DNA from: Bradyrhizobium sp.
Lineage (GTDB): Bacteria; Pseudomonadota; Alphaproteobacteria; Rhizobiales; Xanthobacteraceae
DNA length: 7,201 bases
Assembly (NCBI GenBank): GCA_025960445.1
Contig: JAICIT010000122.1
Coordinates: 1-7,201 of the forward strand
Direction: 5' to 3'
The notes under the pieces are model-generated. The model did no database searches. It saw nothing but the letters and a program-made list of their open reading frames with translations, and was not told the DNA's origin. The position numbers were made by a program, and so were the translations under genes. Below are positions 1 through 5,436 of the stretch, in pieces; position 1 is the stretch's first letter, and each line of letters begins with the position of its first letter.

Positions 1-44
1 ATGAGCGCGGCGACGACCAGATCGGATCGGGTAAACCGCGACAT
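1..44 (-). CDS. Partial N-terminus of probable GldG-like ABC transporter auxiliary protein
   Basis: Only the first 14 codons plus two bases are in the window. They read MSRFTRSDLVVAAL and then leave at the left edge. The start is supported by an AGGAG Shine-Dalgarno on the minus strand (complement of 50-54), five bases from the ATG, which overlaps the TAG stop of the permease upstream. The 8-base gap to that permease means the gene is in the same operon. In many proteobacteria an ATPase/permease pair of this type is followed by a GldG-like protein, a membrane-anchored periplasmic auxiliary subunit. The identity is inferred from gene order alone, because too few residues are visible to recognise a family. 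It could equally be a second permease. Confidence 0.6.
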   Translation of the reverse strand, partial: MSRFTRSDLVVAAL

Positions 45-49
45 CGTCA

Positions 50-54
50 CTCCT
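50..54 (-). promoter_or_regulatory. Shine-Dalgarno of the partial left-edge gene, overlapping the permease stop
   Basis: On the minus strand the bases read TAGGAGTGACGATG. The permease stop TAG shares its AG with the AGGAG ribosome binding site of the next gene. This arrangement favours translational coupling, with ribosomes terminating on the permease restarting on the next cistron. Confidence 0.6.
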
Positions 55-754
55 ATCGTCGCGCCAGCGCCCGCACAGTCAATAGCAGCGTCAACAACGT
101 GGCGCTGACAAAGAAGCCGATGTCGGAAAGATAGATCGAGCCCACTGCAAACGGGCGGAAATGCACGGCGAGCGACAGGTTCACCACCAGCGTGTCAGCC
201 GGACTCGGCAGCAGCCAGCCGAAATTGTCGATGATCCACAACAGCAGGAACACGGTAAGCGAACTCAGCGCCGCGATCACCTGGTTGGCCGTGAGTGCCG
301 AGGCCAACAGTCCGGTCCCGACCAGCGCCGAACCGAATAACAGCAGGCCAAGATAGCCGCTATAGATTGGCCCGAAATCGGGATCGCCGAACCAGGCCAG
401 GGCCGCCGCGTAACAGCCCGAGAGCAGGAGCATGATCACGATCAGGCTCATGCTGGCGACATACTTCGCCAGCACGATCGCGACCTCAGACACCGGCGAG
501 GTGAGCAATACTTCCATCGTCCGCAGCTTTCGCTCCTCCGCCAGGAGCCGCATGGTGATCAGCGGCGCGGTCAGCATGAACAGTACGAACATCTGGAAAA
601 ACACGTGCACCATGCTGGGCTGATGGCTGATGAACAAGGTGAGCGTGAAGCTGTAGCCCATGATGAACAGGAAAACGGTCATCACGGCGTAAGCGATCGG
701 GGAGGAAAACAGCGCCATCTGCTCCTTGCGCAACAGGATCGCAAAGCTTCTCAT
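53..754 (-). CDS. ABC-2 type transporter permease, GldF-like
   Basis: This 233-residue integral inner-membrane protein is the channel-forming subunit of an ABC exporter. Hydrophobic segments at about residues 20-42, 51-70, 93-117, 131-152, 158-180 and 209-229 give six predicted membrane spans. Between spans 2 and 3 lies a cytoplasmic stretch, AEERKLRTMEVLLTSPV (72-88). This is the conserved coupling region of ABC-2 permeases related to GldF and NosY. The ATG lies inside the stop of the ATPase gene (ATGA overlap), and a GAGGG-type ribosome site sits within the ATPase coding end, so the two are made together. The substrate is unknown. GldF in Flavobacterium is tied to gliding motility, but proteobacterial homologues are generic exporters and nothing here suggests gliding. 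Family assignment is confident; function beyond export is not. Confidence 0.9.
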   Translation of the reverse strand: MRSFAILLRKEQMALFSSPIAYAVMTVFLFIMGYSFTLTLFISHQPSMVHVFFQMFVLFMLTAPLITMRLLAEERKLRTMEVLLTSPVSEVAIVLAKYVASMSLIVIMLLLSGCYAAALAWFGDPDFGPIYSGYLGLLLFGSALVGTGLLASALTANQVIAALSSLTVFLLLWIIDNFGWLLPSPADTLVVNLSLAVHFRPFAVGSIYLSDIGFFVSATLLTLLLTVRALARR

Positions 755-1698
755 GCGGCCACCCTCGACGACCGGCGCGTCAGGTCGAGAAATATCCGCT
801 CGAGATCGGGACGGCCTTCGGTCAGTTGCGAGACCGCAATGCCGGCTCCGACCAGCGCCGCTACGATATCGGCGGCAAGAGATACGCGCGGCTGGCCCCT
901 GATCAGGTAGTGCATCATTTCCGGGCCGGCCTCCGCTTCAACGGCGACGTCGCGCACGCCGCCGATTCCGGTGAGGATGCTTCGGACGGTCGTTTCCGGA
1001 GCGGCTGCTGCAAGCCGCAGCATTGTCCCTTCCGCCTTCTCCTTTAGCGCATCGGCGGTCAGGAGCGCGCCATCGAGCAGGATCATGACCCGCGAGGCGA
1101 TCTTCTCGATCTCGGGAAGGATGTGTGAGGCGATCAGCACAGTGTGGCTTCCCGCGAGCGACTGAATCAGATCGCGAACCGCAATGACCTGGTGCGGATC
1201 GAGCCCGCTGGTCGGCTCGTCCAGCACCAGCATTTGCGGGTTTCCCAACAGCGCTTGCGCGATCGAGACGCGCTGGCGGAAGCCGCGAGAGAGTTTACCC
1301 GTCAGGAGCGACATGACGCCGGTGAGATCGAGCCGCTCCGCCGCGGCGTCCACCCCGGACTTTGCCGCGGCGCCCCGCAGTCCCTTGAGATTGGCCATGA
1401 AGTGAAGAAACTCGCCGACCCGCATGTGATCGTAGAGCGGCGCGTCTTCCGGCACATAGCTGATGACGCGGCGAACCGCGAGCGAGTCGGCCACGACGTC
1501 ATGCCCAGCGACCTCGATGCGCCCGGAGGTCGGCACGAGATAGCCGGTCAGCATGCGGAAAATCGTACTCTTACCCGAACCGTTCGGCCCAAGCAGGCCT
1601 ACGATCTCGCCCTGTTCGATCGTAAAGGAGACGTCGGTTACGGCGCGGCGCGGCCCGTACCATTTCGTTACTTGCTGCGCCAGCACCACCGGTGACAT
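751..1698 (-). CDS. ABC transporter ATP-binding protein, GldA-like
   Basis: This 315-residue cytoplasmic ATPase powers the adjacent permease. The motifs appear in the expected order: A-loop Tyr14, Walker A GPNGSGKS (37-44), a Q-loop region YVPEDAPLY (81-89) with Glu in place of Gln, ABC signature LSRGFRQR (136-143), Walker B MLVLDEP (156-162) followed by D-loop SGLD (164-167), and switch His192 in ASHIL. Glu at the Q-loop and an LSxGxRQR signature are usual in the GldA/CcmA-like exporter branch. About 100 residues follow the nucleotide-binding domain and form a C-terminal extension (about 215-315), also typical of this branch. The ATG at 1698 has only a weak ribosome site (GTAAG). No better start agrees with the family N-terminus, which begins close to the first beta strand. 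The stop overlaps the permease start by four bases. The transported substrate cannot be inferred. Confidence 0.93.
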   Translation of the reverse strand: MSPVVLAQQVTKWYGPRRAVTDVSFTIEQGEIVGLLGPNGSGKSTIFRMLTGYLVPTSGRIEVAGHDVVADSLAVRRVISYVPEDAPLYDHMRVGEFLHFMANLKGLRGAAAKSGVDAAAERLDLTGVMSLLTGKLSRGFRQRVSIAQALLGNPQMLVLDEPTSGLDPHQVIAVRDLIQSLAGSHTVLIASHILPEIEKIASRVMILLDGALLTADALKEKAEGTMLRLAAAAPETTVRSILTGIGGVRDVAVEAEAGPEMMHYLIRGQPRVSLAADIVAALVGAGIAVSQLTEGRPDLERIFLDLTRRSSRVAA

Positions 1699-1750
1699 CA
1701 GCTTACAAGATCCAGATGCGCAGGGAATTGCGCGGCGAACCGCCTGAACA

Positions 1751-1777
1751 CGATCCCGGGCGCGAGGCCCGGGATTG
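1751..1777 (-). terminator. Strong GC-rich hairpin downstream of the lactonase-like gene
   Basis: ATCCCGGGC (1753-1761) pairs perfectly with GCCCGGGAT (1767-1775) around a five-base loop, GCGAG. A G·U pair and one further C-G pair can extend the foot to 1751-1777. The hairpin starts 26-28 bases beyond the stop of the lactonase-like gene and lies 53 bases before the ABC ATPase start, where a terminator separating two transcripts would be expected. No U-tract follows on the minus strand (CGTGTTCAGG), so it is not a textbook intrinsic terminator. It may be a weak or factor-assisted terminator, or a 3'-end stabilising or processing structure. Confidence 0.5.
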
Positions 1778-1803
1778 CGAACTACGCACGTCCCGCCGTT
1801 CGA

Positions 1804-2694
1804 TCACTCGTAAAATTCAGGCGAGTGCTTGTGGGCTTTGTAAACGTCCGGATCATGCGCGTAGATGATGTCGCCACCCTCGGCGTCGTGCACCCGCTTG
1901 ACCCAGGCATAGGCGTCAAGCATGCCGACGGGATCGTACACGCTGCCGATGCTCGGCAGGATGTTCTTGTCGAGATTCTCCTGCAGATAGACGGCGTCGC
2001 TGGTGAGCACGACCGTTCCGGTTTTCGGCAGGCGCACGACCAGGATCTGGCTGCCCGGTGTGTGCGATACCGACCGATGGATATAGACACTGTTGTCACC
2101 GAACAGGTCGAGATCGCCGTCGAGCTCGATTGTCTTGTATTTGCTGGGCATTGGGCCGCCCACGCTATTCCGCAGCATGGCGAAATCGTCGGTGATGAAG
2201 AAAGTGGCGTAGCCCGGCGCCGGCCAGAACGCATTCCTGATCTCATCGCGCTGGTACACAAACGTCGAATCCAGGAACTTGCCGATATTGCCGGCATGGT
2301 CGACGTGGAAATGACCGAGCACCACATATTTGATGTCGGAAGGCTTGACGTTGATTTTGCTGAGCTGGGTATCGATCGCGATATCAGGCGAGCGGCCCGG
2401 ATCAAGCGCCTTTACGAACGGTCCCCAGTAGTCGGCATTGGTGATGATCTTGTCGTTGTTGCCGCAATCGAACAGCACGTCACCCTTGGGATGACGGATC
2501 AGGAAGAAGCCGACGGGAATCTGCACTTTGCCGCTGGCGCCGTTCTGGATGATGGACTTGTCGAGGCTGAGCGCTCCGGAGCTGAACACGTAGAGCTTCA
2601 TCTCTTTGGGGGCATCAGCGGCCACCGCCCCGGCGGCTGACAAAAGAAGTCCTAAGGTCAACGAGCCAAGGACTTTCGCATAGCGCAGCAGCAT
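1804..2694 (-). CDS. Exported metallo-beta-lactamase-fold hydrolase, N-acyl-homoserine lactonase-like (AiiA type)
   Basis: The predicted product is a 296-residue dinuclear zinc hydrolase. Residues 1-25 form a Sec signal peptide (a Lys/Arg-containing start, a leucine-rich core and an AVA|AD cleavage site), so it should act in the periplasm or outside the cell. Metal ligands follow the AiiA pattern: HFHVDH (128-133), His211 in SHTPGS, bridging Asp233 in LTSDAVY, and His280 in AHDPD. Tyr236 sits where AiiA has its catalytic Tyr194, and the following QEN resembles AiiA's KEN. This supports lactonase activity, which opens the acyl-homoserine lactone ring, over beta-lactamase or glyoxalase activity. 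Other lactone or ester substrates remain possible. The chosen ATG has an AGGGAGG ribosome site five bases upstream. An in-frame ATG at 2823 would place 43 non-signal residues before it and is rejected. The gene is last in the hydrolase cluster and has its own 231-base leader. Confidence 0.82.
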   Translation of the reverse strand: MLLRYAKVLGSLTLGLLLSAAGAVAADAPKEMKLYVFSSGALSLDKSIIQNGASGKVQIPVGFFLIRHPKGDVLFDCGNNDKIITNADYWGPFVKALDPGRSPDIAIDTQLSKINVKPSDIKYVVLGHFHVDHAGNIGKFLDSTFVYQRDEIRNAFWPAPGYATFFITDDFAMLRNSVGGPMPSKYKTIELDGDLDLFGDNSVYIHRSVSHTPGSQILVVRLPKTGTVVLTSDAVYLQENLDKNILPSIGSVYDPVGMLDAYAWVKRVHDAEGGDIIYAHDPDVYKAHKHSPEFYE

Positions 2695-2699
2695 GTCGT

Positions 2700-2706
2700 C
2701 CTCCCT
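2700..2706 (-). promoter_or_regulatory. Strong Shine-Dalgarno fixing the lactonase-like gene start
   Basis: The minus strand reads AGGGAGGACGACATG, a near-perfect anti-16S complement five bases from the ATG at 2694. It decides against the upstream in-frame ATG at 2823, which would bury the signal peptide. Confidence 0.75.
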
Positions 2707-2742
2707 GTTTTGTCGTAATTTCTTTTGGACAGCAGCTTCATA

Positions 2743-2756
2743 CCACAAAATTGTGG
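2743..2756. promoter_or_regulatory. Perfect dyad CCACAA-AA-TTGTGG upstream of the lactonase-like gene (candidate operator)
   Basis: Two six-base arms, CCACAA and TTGTGG, are exact reverse complements separated by AA. They are centred about 55 bases upstream of the lactonase-like start codon. The symmetry and position suit a binding site for a dimeric regulator. A loose promoter-like pair, CTGCAC and TATGAA (19-base spacing on the minus strand), would place the dyad between -35 and -10, but that promoter guess is weak. No regulator gene is visible in the window, and I do not recognise the motif as a known operator. Confidence 0.35.
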
Positions 2757-2925
2757 CCCTTGTGCAGACCCTTGTACGCCCGCCGAATAAAAATTGCGTT
2801 CGCCACTTGCTGCGCGGCAACAAGGGCGAGGATTTGATCCCGCGAACCTCACGGCTTCAGCGCAGAGCTTATTTCTTAGGGCGAGATATCAGCGAAGCCG
2901 GTCACAAATGGTTGTTCATCTCGTT

Positions 2926-4020
2926 CTATCTTCCGCTGGTAGCCGTCTTGAGAAAGTCGCCGACCTCGCGGTTGAGAAAATCCACATCGGCCGTGTTAAA
3001 GCCGCCGGCGGAGGCGTGTCCGGTCACGGTTCCCGGGCTAATCGTCATCATCTTCACGCCTGGTATGCTCTTCCCCATTTGCGTCGGCTCGAATTCCGGA
3101 TTGAGCAGATCCTTGGTGCCGGTGAGGATCAGGGTTTTGGCCTTGATCGAGGCTAATGCCTTGGCGGTATCGCCGCCGAACGCGGCTGTGGTGCCGACAT
3201 CGTGACGCTCATACGCCCAGGTTTGATAGATCCAGTCGTTGGCGTCGAACGCCTTCATTGCCGTCGTCTCCTGCTGCTGCATCCAAGGCAGCACGTCCAT
3301 CCCGTTCTTGAACTGAGCCTGATACATATCGGGCGTGCGGGCTGCGAGCAGGTTGAGAATGTCGCGCCATAGCCGCACGCCATTCTCCGGCGGAGCATCG
3401 TAATTGCCGTCCTTCCACGCCGGATCGTTCATGATGGCTTTGCGGGAGGCTTCCAGCACTGCGACGGTCCAGGCGGGCGTCTTCGCGAGCGGTACTATCG
3501 CAACAAGGGAATCCATGTAATCCGGATGGCTGACGCCCCACTGCAGCGTCTGCATGCCGCCCATCGAAGGGCCGATCACGGTCACCACGTGCTCGATGCC
3601 GAATTTTTCCTTTAGCAGCCGGTATTCCGACTCCACCATGTCGCGGATGGTGAACTTTGGAAACTGCATGCGCGGTTGCGCCTTGGAATTGCTGGGTGAC
3701 GAGGTAAGGCCGTTGCCGATCGCATCGGTGCAGATGATGAAGTATTTCTCAGGATCCAGCGCCTTGCCGGGGCCGATCATGAAATCGATCCGGTGATGAT
3801 TTCCCGAGATCGCCGTCACCATGAGAATGGCGTTCGATTTGCTCGCATTTAACGTGCCGTGGGTGACATAGGAAATGGAGAAATCTTTGATGACCTCGCC
3901 GCTTTCAAGCTTCAGGTCGCCTTCTTGGAAGAGCTGGTGCGCGGCTTGCTGGGGCGTGTGCGCGCTGGCCGGCGCGGACGCAATTAGCACAAATGCAATC
4001 AGACGGAGGATGCGCTTCAT
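2926..4020 (-). CDS. Exported MetX-like alpha/beta hydrolase
   Basis: This 364-residue alpha/beta-hydrolase-fold protein is related to homoserine O-acetyltransferases. Residues 1-20 are a clear signal peptide ending ASA|HT. The nucleophile elbow GPSMGGMQ (150-157) puts the catalytic serine at 152 and closely matches the GGSMGGMQ of MetX. Asp304 (GTKDLL) and His335 (GTVTGHASAGG) complete the triad. An ISGNHHRIDF...GPGKALD segment (71-89) and a CTDAIGNGLTSSPS segment (97-110) also follow the family. Methionine biosynthesis is cytoplasmic, so a secreted copy probably acts as an esterase or acyl hydrolase/transferase on another substrate, and a database label of homoserine O-acetyltransferase would mislead. 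The ATG at 4020 has AGAGGA four bases upstream. An upstream in-frame ATG at 4245 would overlap the preceding gene and bury the signal peptide. It follows the HSL-type hydrolase by 40 bases, so co-transcription is likely. Confidence 0.85.
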   Translation of the reverse strand: MKRILRLIAFVLIASAPASAHTPQQAAHQLFQEGDLKLESGEVIKDFSISYVTHGTLNASKSNAILMVTAISGNHHRIDFMIGPGKALDPEKYFIICTDAIGNGLTSSPSNSKAQPRMQFPKFTIRDMVESEYRLLKEKFGIEHVVTVIGPSMGGMQTLQWGVSHPDYMDSLVAIVPLAKTPAWTVAVLEASRKAIMNDPAWKDGNYDAPPENGVRLWRDILNLLAARTPDMYQAQFKNGMDVLPWMQQQETTAMKAFDANDWIYQTWAYERHDVGTTAAFGGDTAKALASIKAKTLILTGTKDLLNPEFEPTQMGKSIPGVKMMTISPGTVTGHASAGGFNTADVDFLNREVGDFLKTATSGR

Positions 4021-4024
4021 CGTT

Positions 4025-4030
4025 TCCTCT
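4025..4030 (-). promoter_or_regulatory. Shine-Dalgarno fixing the MetX-like gene start
   Basis: The minus strand reads AGAGGAAACGATG just before the signal peptide. This supports the ATG at 4020 over an in-frame ATG 75 codons further upstream, inside the neighbouring gene. Confidence 0.65.
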
Positions 4031-4060
4031 TTTGGGTTTTGAGCAATCGTTAATCGCAAT

Positions 4061-5149
4061 CTATTTTCCGAGATGCTTGTCGAAGAAGAGCGCAATCTCT
4101 TCGAACGCCGCTTTGGCTTCGGGAGAGGTGTCATCACGATAGTATTGCGCGTGCGACTGGGCTTCAAACACCTGAAGCTGGGCTTCGACACGTGCTTCGC
4201 GCAGCTTGCGATGCACCTGCACCGTATTACTGAGCAGCAGGTCACGCGTCCCGCTCGTCAGGATGGTGGGCGGAAAGTCCTTCATGTCGCCGTACACCGG
4301 CGACAGCAACGGATCCTTGAGGTCATGACCGTTGGCGTAGACGACGGTTCCAGCGTCGCAGAAGCCATCGGGTGAGACCAACACGTTGTCCAGCATGGCG
4401 TTGGTCACGAAGGTGTCGCCGACTTTCGTGACGTCGGACATCGGCGTGCCCGGCGCGATAGCACCCGGCATCGGCAATCCGTCCGCTTTGGCCCTCAACA
4501 TCATTTCCAATGTCAGCGCGCCACCCGCCGAACTCCCGAAGACCGCGACATTCTTTGGGTCGCTGGTTTTGAGAATAGATTTGTAGACCGTCATGCCGTC
4601 GTCGAGTGCGGCCGGGAAGTAGGCTTCCGGCGGCATCCGATAATCGACCGAAATCACTTTGAAGGCGCCGAAAGCCGCCATGAACATGGCTTCGGGCAGG
4701 GCAGCTTCGCCGGGGTTGAGGACGTAACATCCTCCGTGCATGTGAAGGAGAACGCGGTTTCGGTTCTGAGGTGGAATTGTGTCCGGAGTGACAATAAATG
4801 CCCTGACACCGTCTATGGTGGTTTTCTCTATCTTGACGTGAAGCCGCTCCTGCATCGCCGGAATATTCTTCATCGTGGCGGCGGCGCTGGCCTGAACGAT
4901 CGGCGTCCACTCGTCGCCCGTCTTCGGCAATACGTCCCATCCCTTTCGCAGCGGCATGCCGACAATTTTTGCCAACTGCGGGCTGACTGTGGTGGGGACA
5001 GGTACCGACTTGGCTGGCACCTGCAGCGCGCCTTCCTGCGCCGATTGGGCGCGGGCCAGCGATGGCATCGTAGCCATGATGCAGGCCACAACGAACAGGA
5101 AAGGGCGCGTCGCGCGATCGGAAGCGTGCGTGCTGGGTACTCTGAGCAT
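4061..5149 (-). CDS. Exported alpha/beta hydrolase, hormone-sensitive-lipase (fold-3) family
   Basis: This 362-residue serine esterase-type enzyme has an N-terminal signal peptide (about 1-35: basic start, hydrophobic FLFVVACIMA core, ARA|QS cleavage), implying action outside the cytoplasm. The family features are an oxyanion-hole motif HMHGGCY (136-142), the nucleophile elbow GSSAG (205-209) with catalytic Ser207, Asp303 in GTRDLLL and His333 in SHAQYY. The VDYRMPPE stretch (168-175) after the first strands is also characteristic of the HSL branch. The usual HGGG is HGGC here. Substrates in this family are short- to medium-chain esters of varied alcohols, and none can be chosen from sequence. 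The ATG at 5149 has a G-rich ribosome site (CGGGGGA, four bases upstream). It is the first gene of the minus-strand hydrolase cluster and diverges from the nitronate monooxygenase gene. Confidence 0.88.
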   Translation of the reverse strand: MLRVPSTHASDRATRPFLFVVACIMATMPSLARAQSAQEGALQVPAKSVPVPTTVSPQLAKIVGMPLRKGWDVLPKTGDEWTPIVQASAAATMKNIPAMQERLHVKIEKTTIDGVRAFIVTPDTIPPQNRNRVLLHMHGGCYVLNPGEAALPEAMFMAAFGAFKVISVDYRMPPEAYFPAALDDGMTVYKSILKTSDPKNVAVFGSSAGGALTLEMMLRAKADGLPMPGAIAPGTPMSDVTKVGDTFVTNAMLDNVLVSPDGFCDAGTVVYANGHDLKDPLLSPVYGDMKDFPPTILTSGTRDLLLSNTVQVHRKLREARVEAQLQVFEAQSHAQYYRDDTSPEAKAAFEEIALFFDKHLGK

Positions 5150-5436
5150 GGTTTCCCCCGGTAAGTTTGATGCTTTCAGACCAACCTACCCATGTGAGCC
5201 GTCGCTTCAATCGGAAATTTTTTGCGAAGTTATAGGGAATAAACGGGCCGGAGCTTTGGAGAACGCCATTTCTCCGCCGATCCGAGCCCCGTTAAGCGCG
5301 AGGCTCCCGTTATCCGAGTCAGCATTGTCGCGCCCGAAGCGGATTTTGCGCGGTCCGCGCGTGGCTGCGTTGCGCGAGGCGTGTAGCATTCCAGCTTCCG
5401 TGCTAGCTTTACCTGGGGCGCGAGGAGCTGGTCCGA
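5150..5436. promoter_or_regulatory. Divergent intergenic region between the hydrolase cluster and the nitronate monooxygenase gene
   Basis: These 287 bases must contain the promoters for both directions. On the minus strand TATAAC (complement of 5229-5234), in a locally A/T-rich patch at 5210-5243, resembles a -10 box, but I see no matching -35. Toward the plus-strand gene there is a perfect odd palindrome GCGCGG-T-CCGCGC (5348-5360) and a GAGGAG ribosome site (5422-5427) nine bases before the ATG. CCCGTTA and TCCGAG each occur twice (5281-5318) in reversed order. No convincing gene is encoded on either strand. Confidence 0.45.

Larger units (their letters stand above)
2695..2925. other. 231-base intergenic leader between the MetX-like and lactonase-like genes
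   Basis: This gap is long for a same-strand cluster, and more A/T-rich near the lactonase-like start than the flanking genes. It contains the lactonase Shine-Dalgarno, the CCACAA/TTGTGG dyad, and CCCTTGT in two direct copies 12 bases apart (2757-2763, 2769-2775) plus an inverted copy (2820-2826). I find no clear terminator after the MetX-like stop and no credible small gene. Its length suggests that the lactonase-like gene has a separate promoter. Confidence 0.45.

Noticed and set aside
1270..1293. LSRGFRQR signature and Glu in the Q-loop of the ABC ATPase as signs of degeneration
   Set aside because: LSxGxRQR and a Glu-containing Q-loop are normal in the GldA-like exporter branch, and Walker A, Walker B and the switch His are intact.
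1144..1695. Plus-strand open frame (183 codons) antisense to the ABC ATPase
   Set aside because: The minus strand carries all ABC ATPase motifs in order. The antisense product is rich in Arg/His/Asp with no domain, as expected for a shadow frame.
53..1698. Gliding motility or type IX secretion function for the Gld-like cassette
   Set aside because: Only the general ABC exporter homology is shared. No other gliding or type IX genes are present, and proteobacterial homologues are generic transporters.
1825..2640. Long plus-strand open frame (271 codons) antisense to the lactonase-like gene
   Set aside because: It mirrors a gene with intact catalytic motifs, signal peptide and strong ribosome site. 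Its own translation shows no recognisable domain, and long antisense frames are common in GC-rich DNA.
2695..2823. N-terminal extension of the lactonase-like gene to an ATG at 2823
   Set aside because: It would place 43 atypical residues before a good signal peptide and ignore the AGGGAGG site directly upstream of the ATG at 2694.
2801..2852. Minus-strand stretch resembling a tRNA T-arm (GGGATCAAATCC), considered as a tRNA end or integration-site remnant
   Set aside because: The loop is off-consensus at one position (A instead of the first T), the flanking bases do not form a proper five-pair T-stem, and no acceptor, D- or anticodon arm is visible. No integrase or flanking direct repeat is present.
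4021..4245. N-terminal extension of the MetX-like gene to an ATG at 4245
   Set aside because: It would overlap about 185 bases of the upstream hydrolase in another frame and bury the signal peptide. The extension is Arg/Ser-rich shadow sequence.
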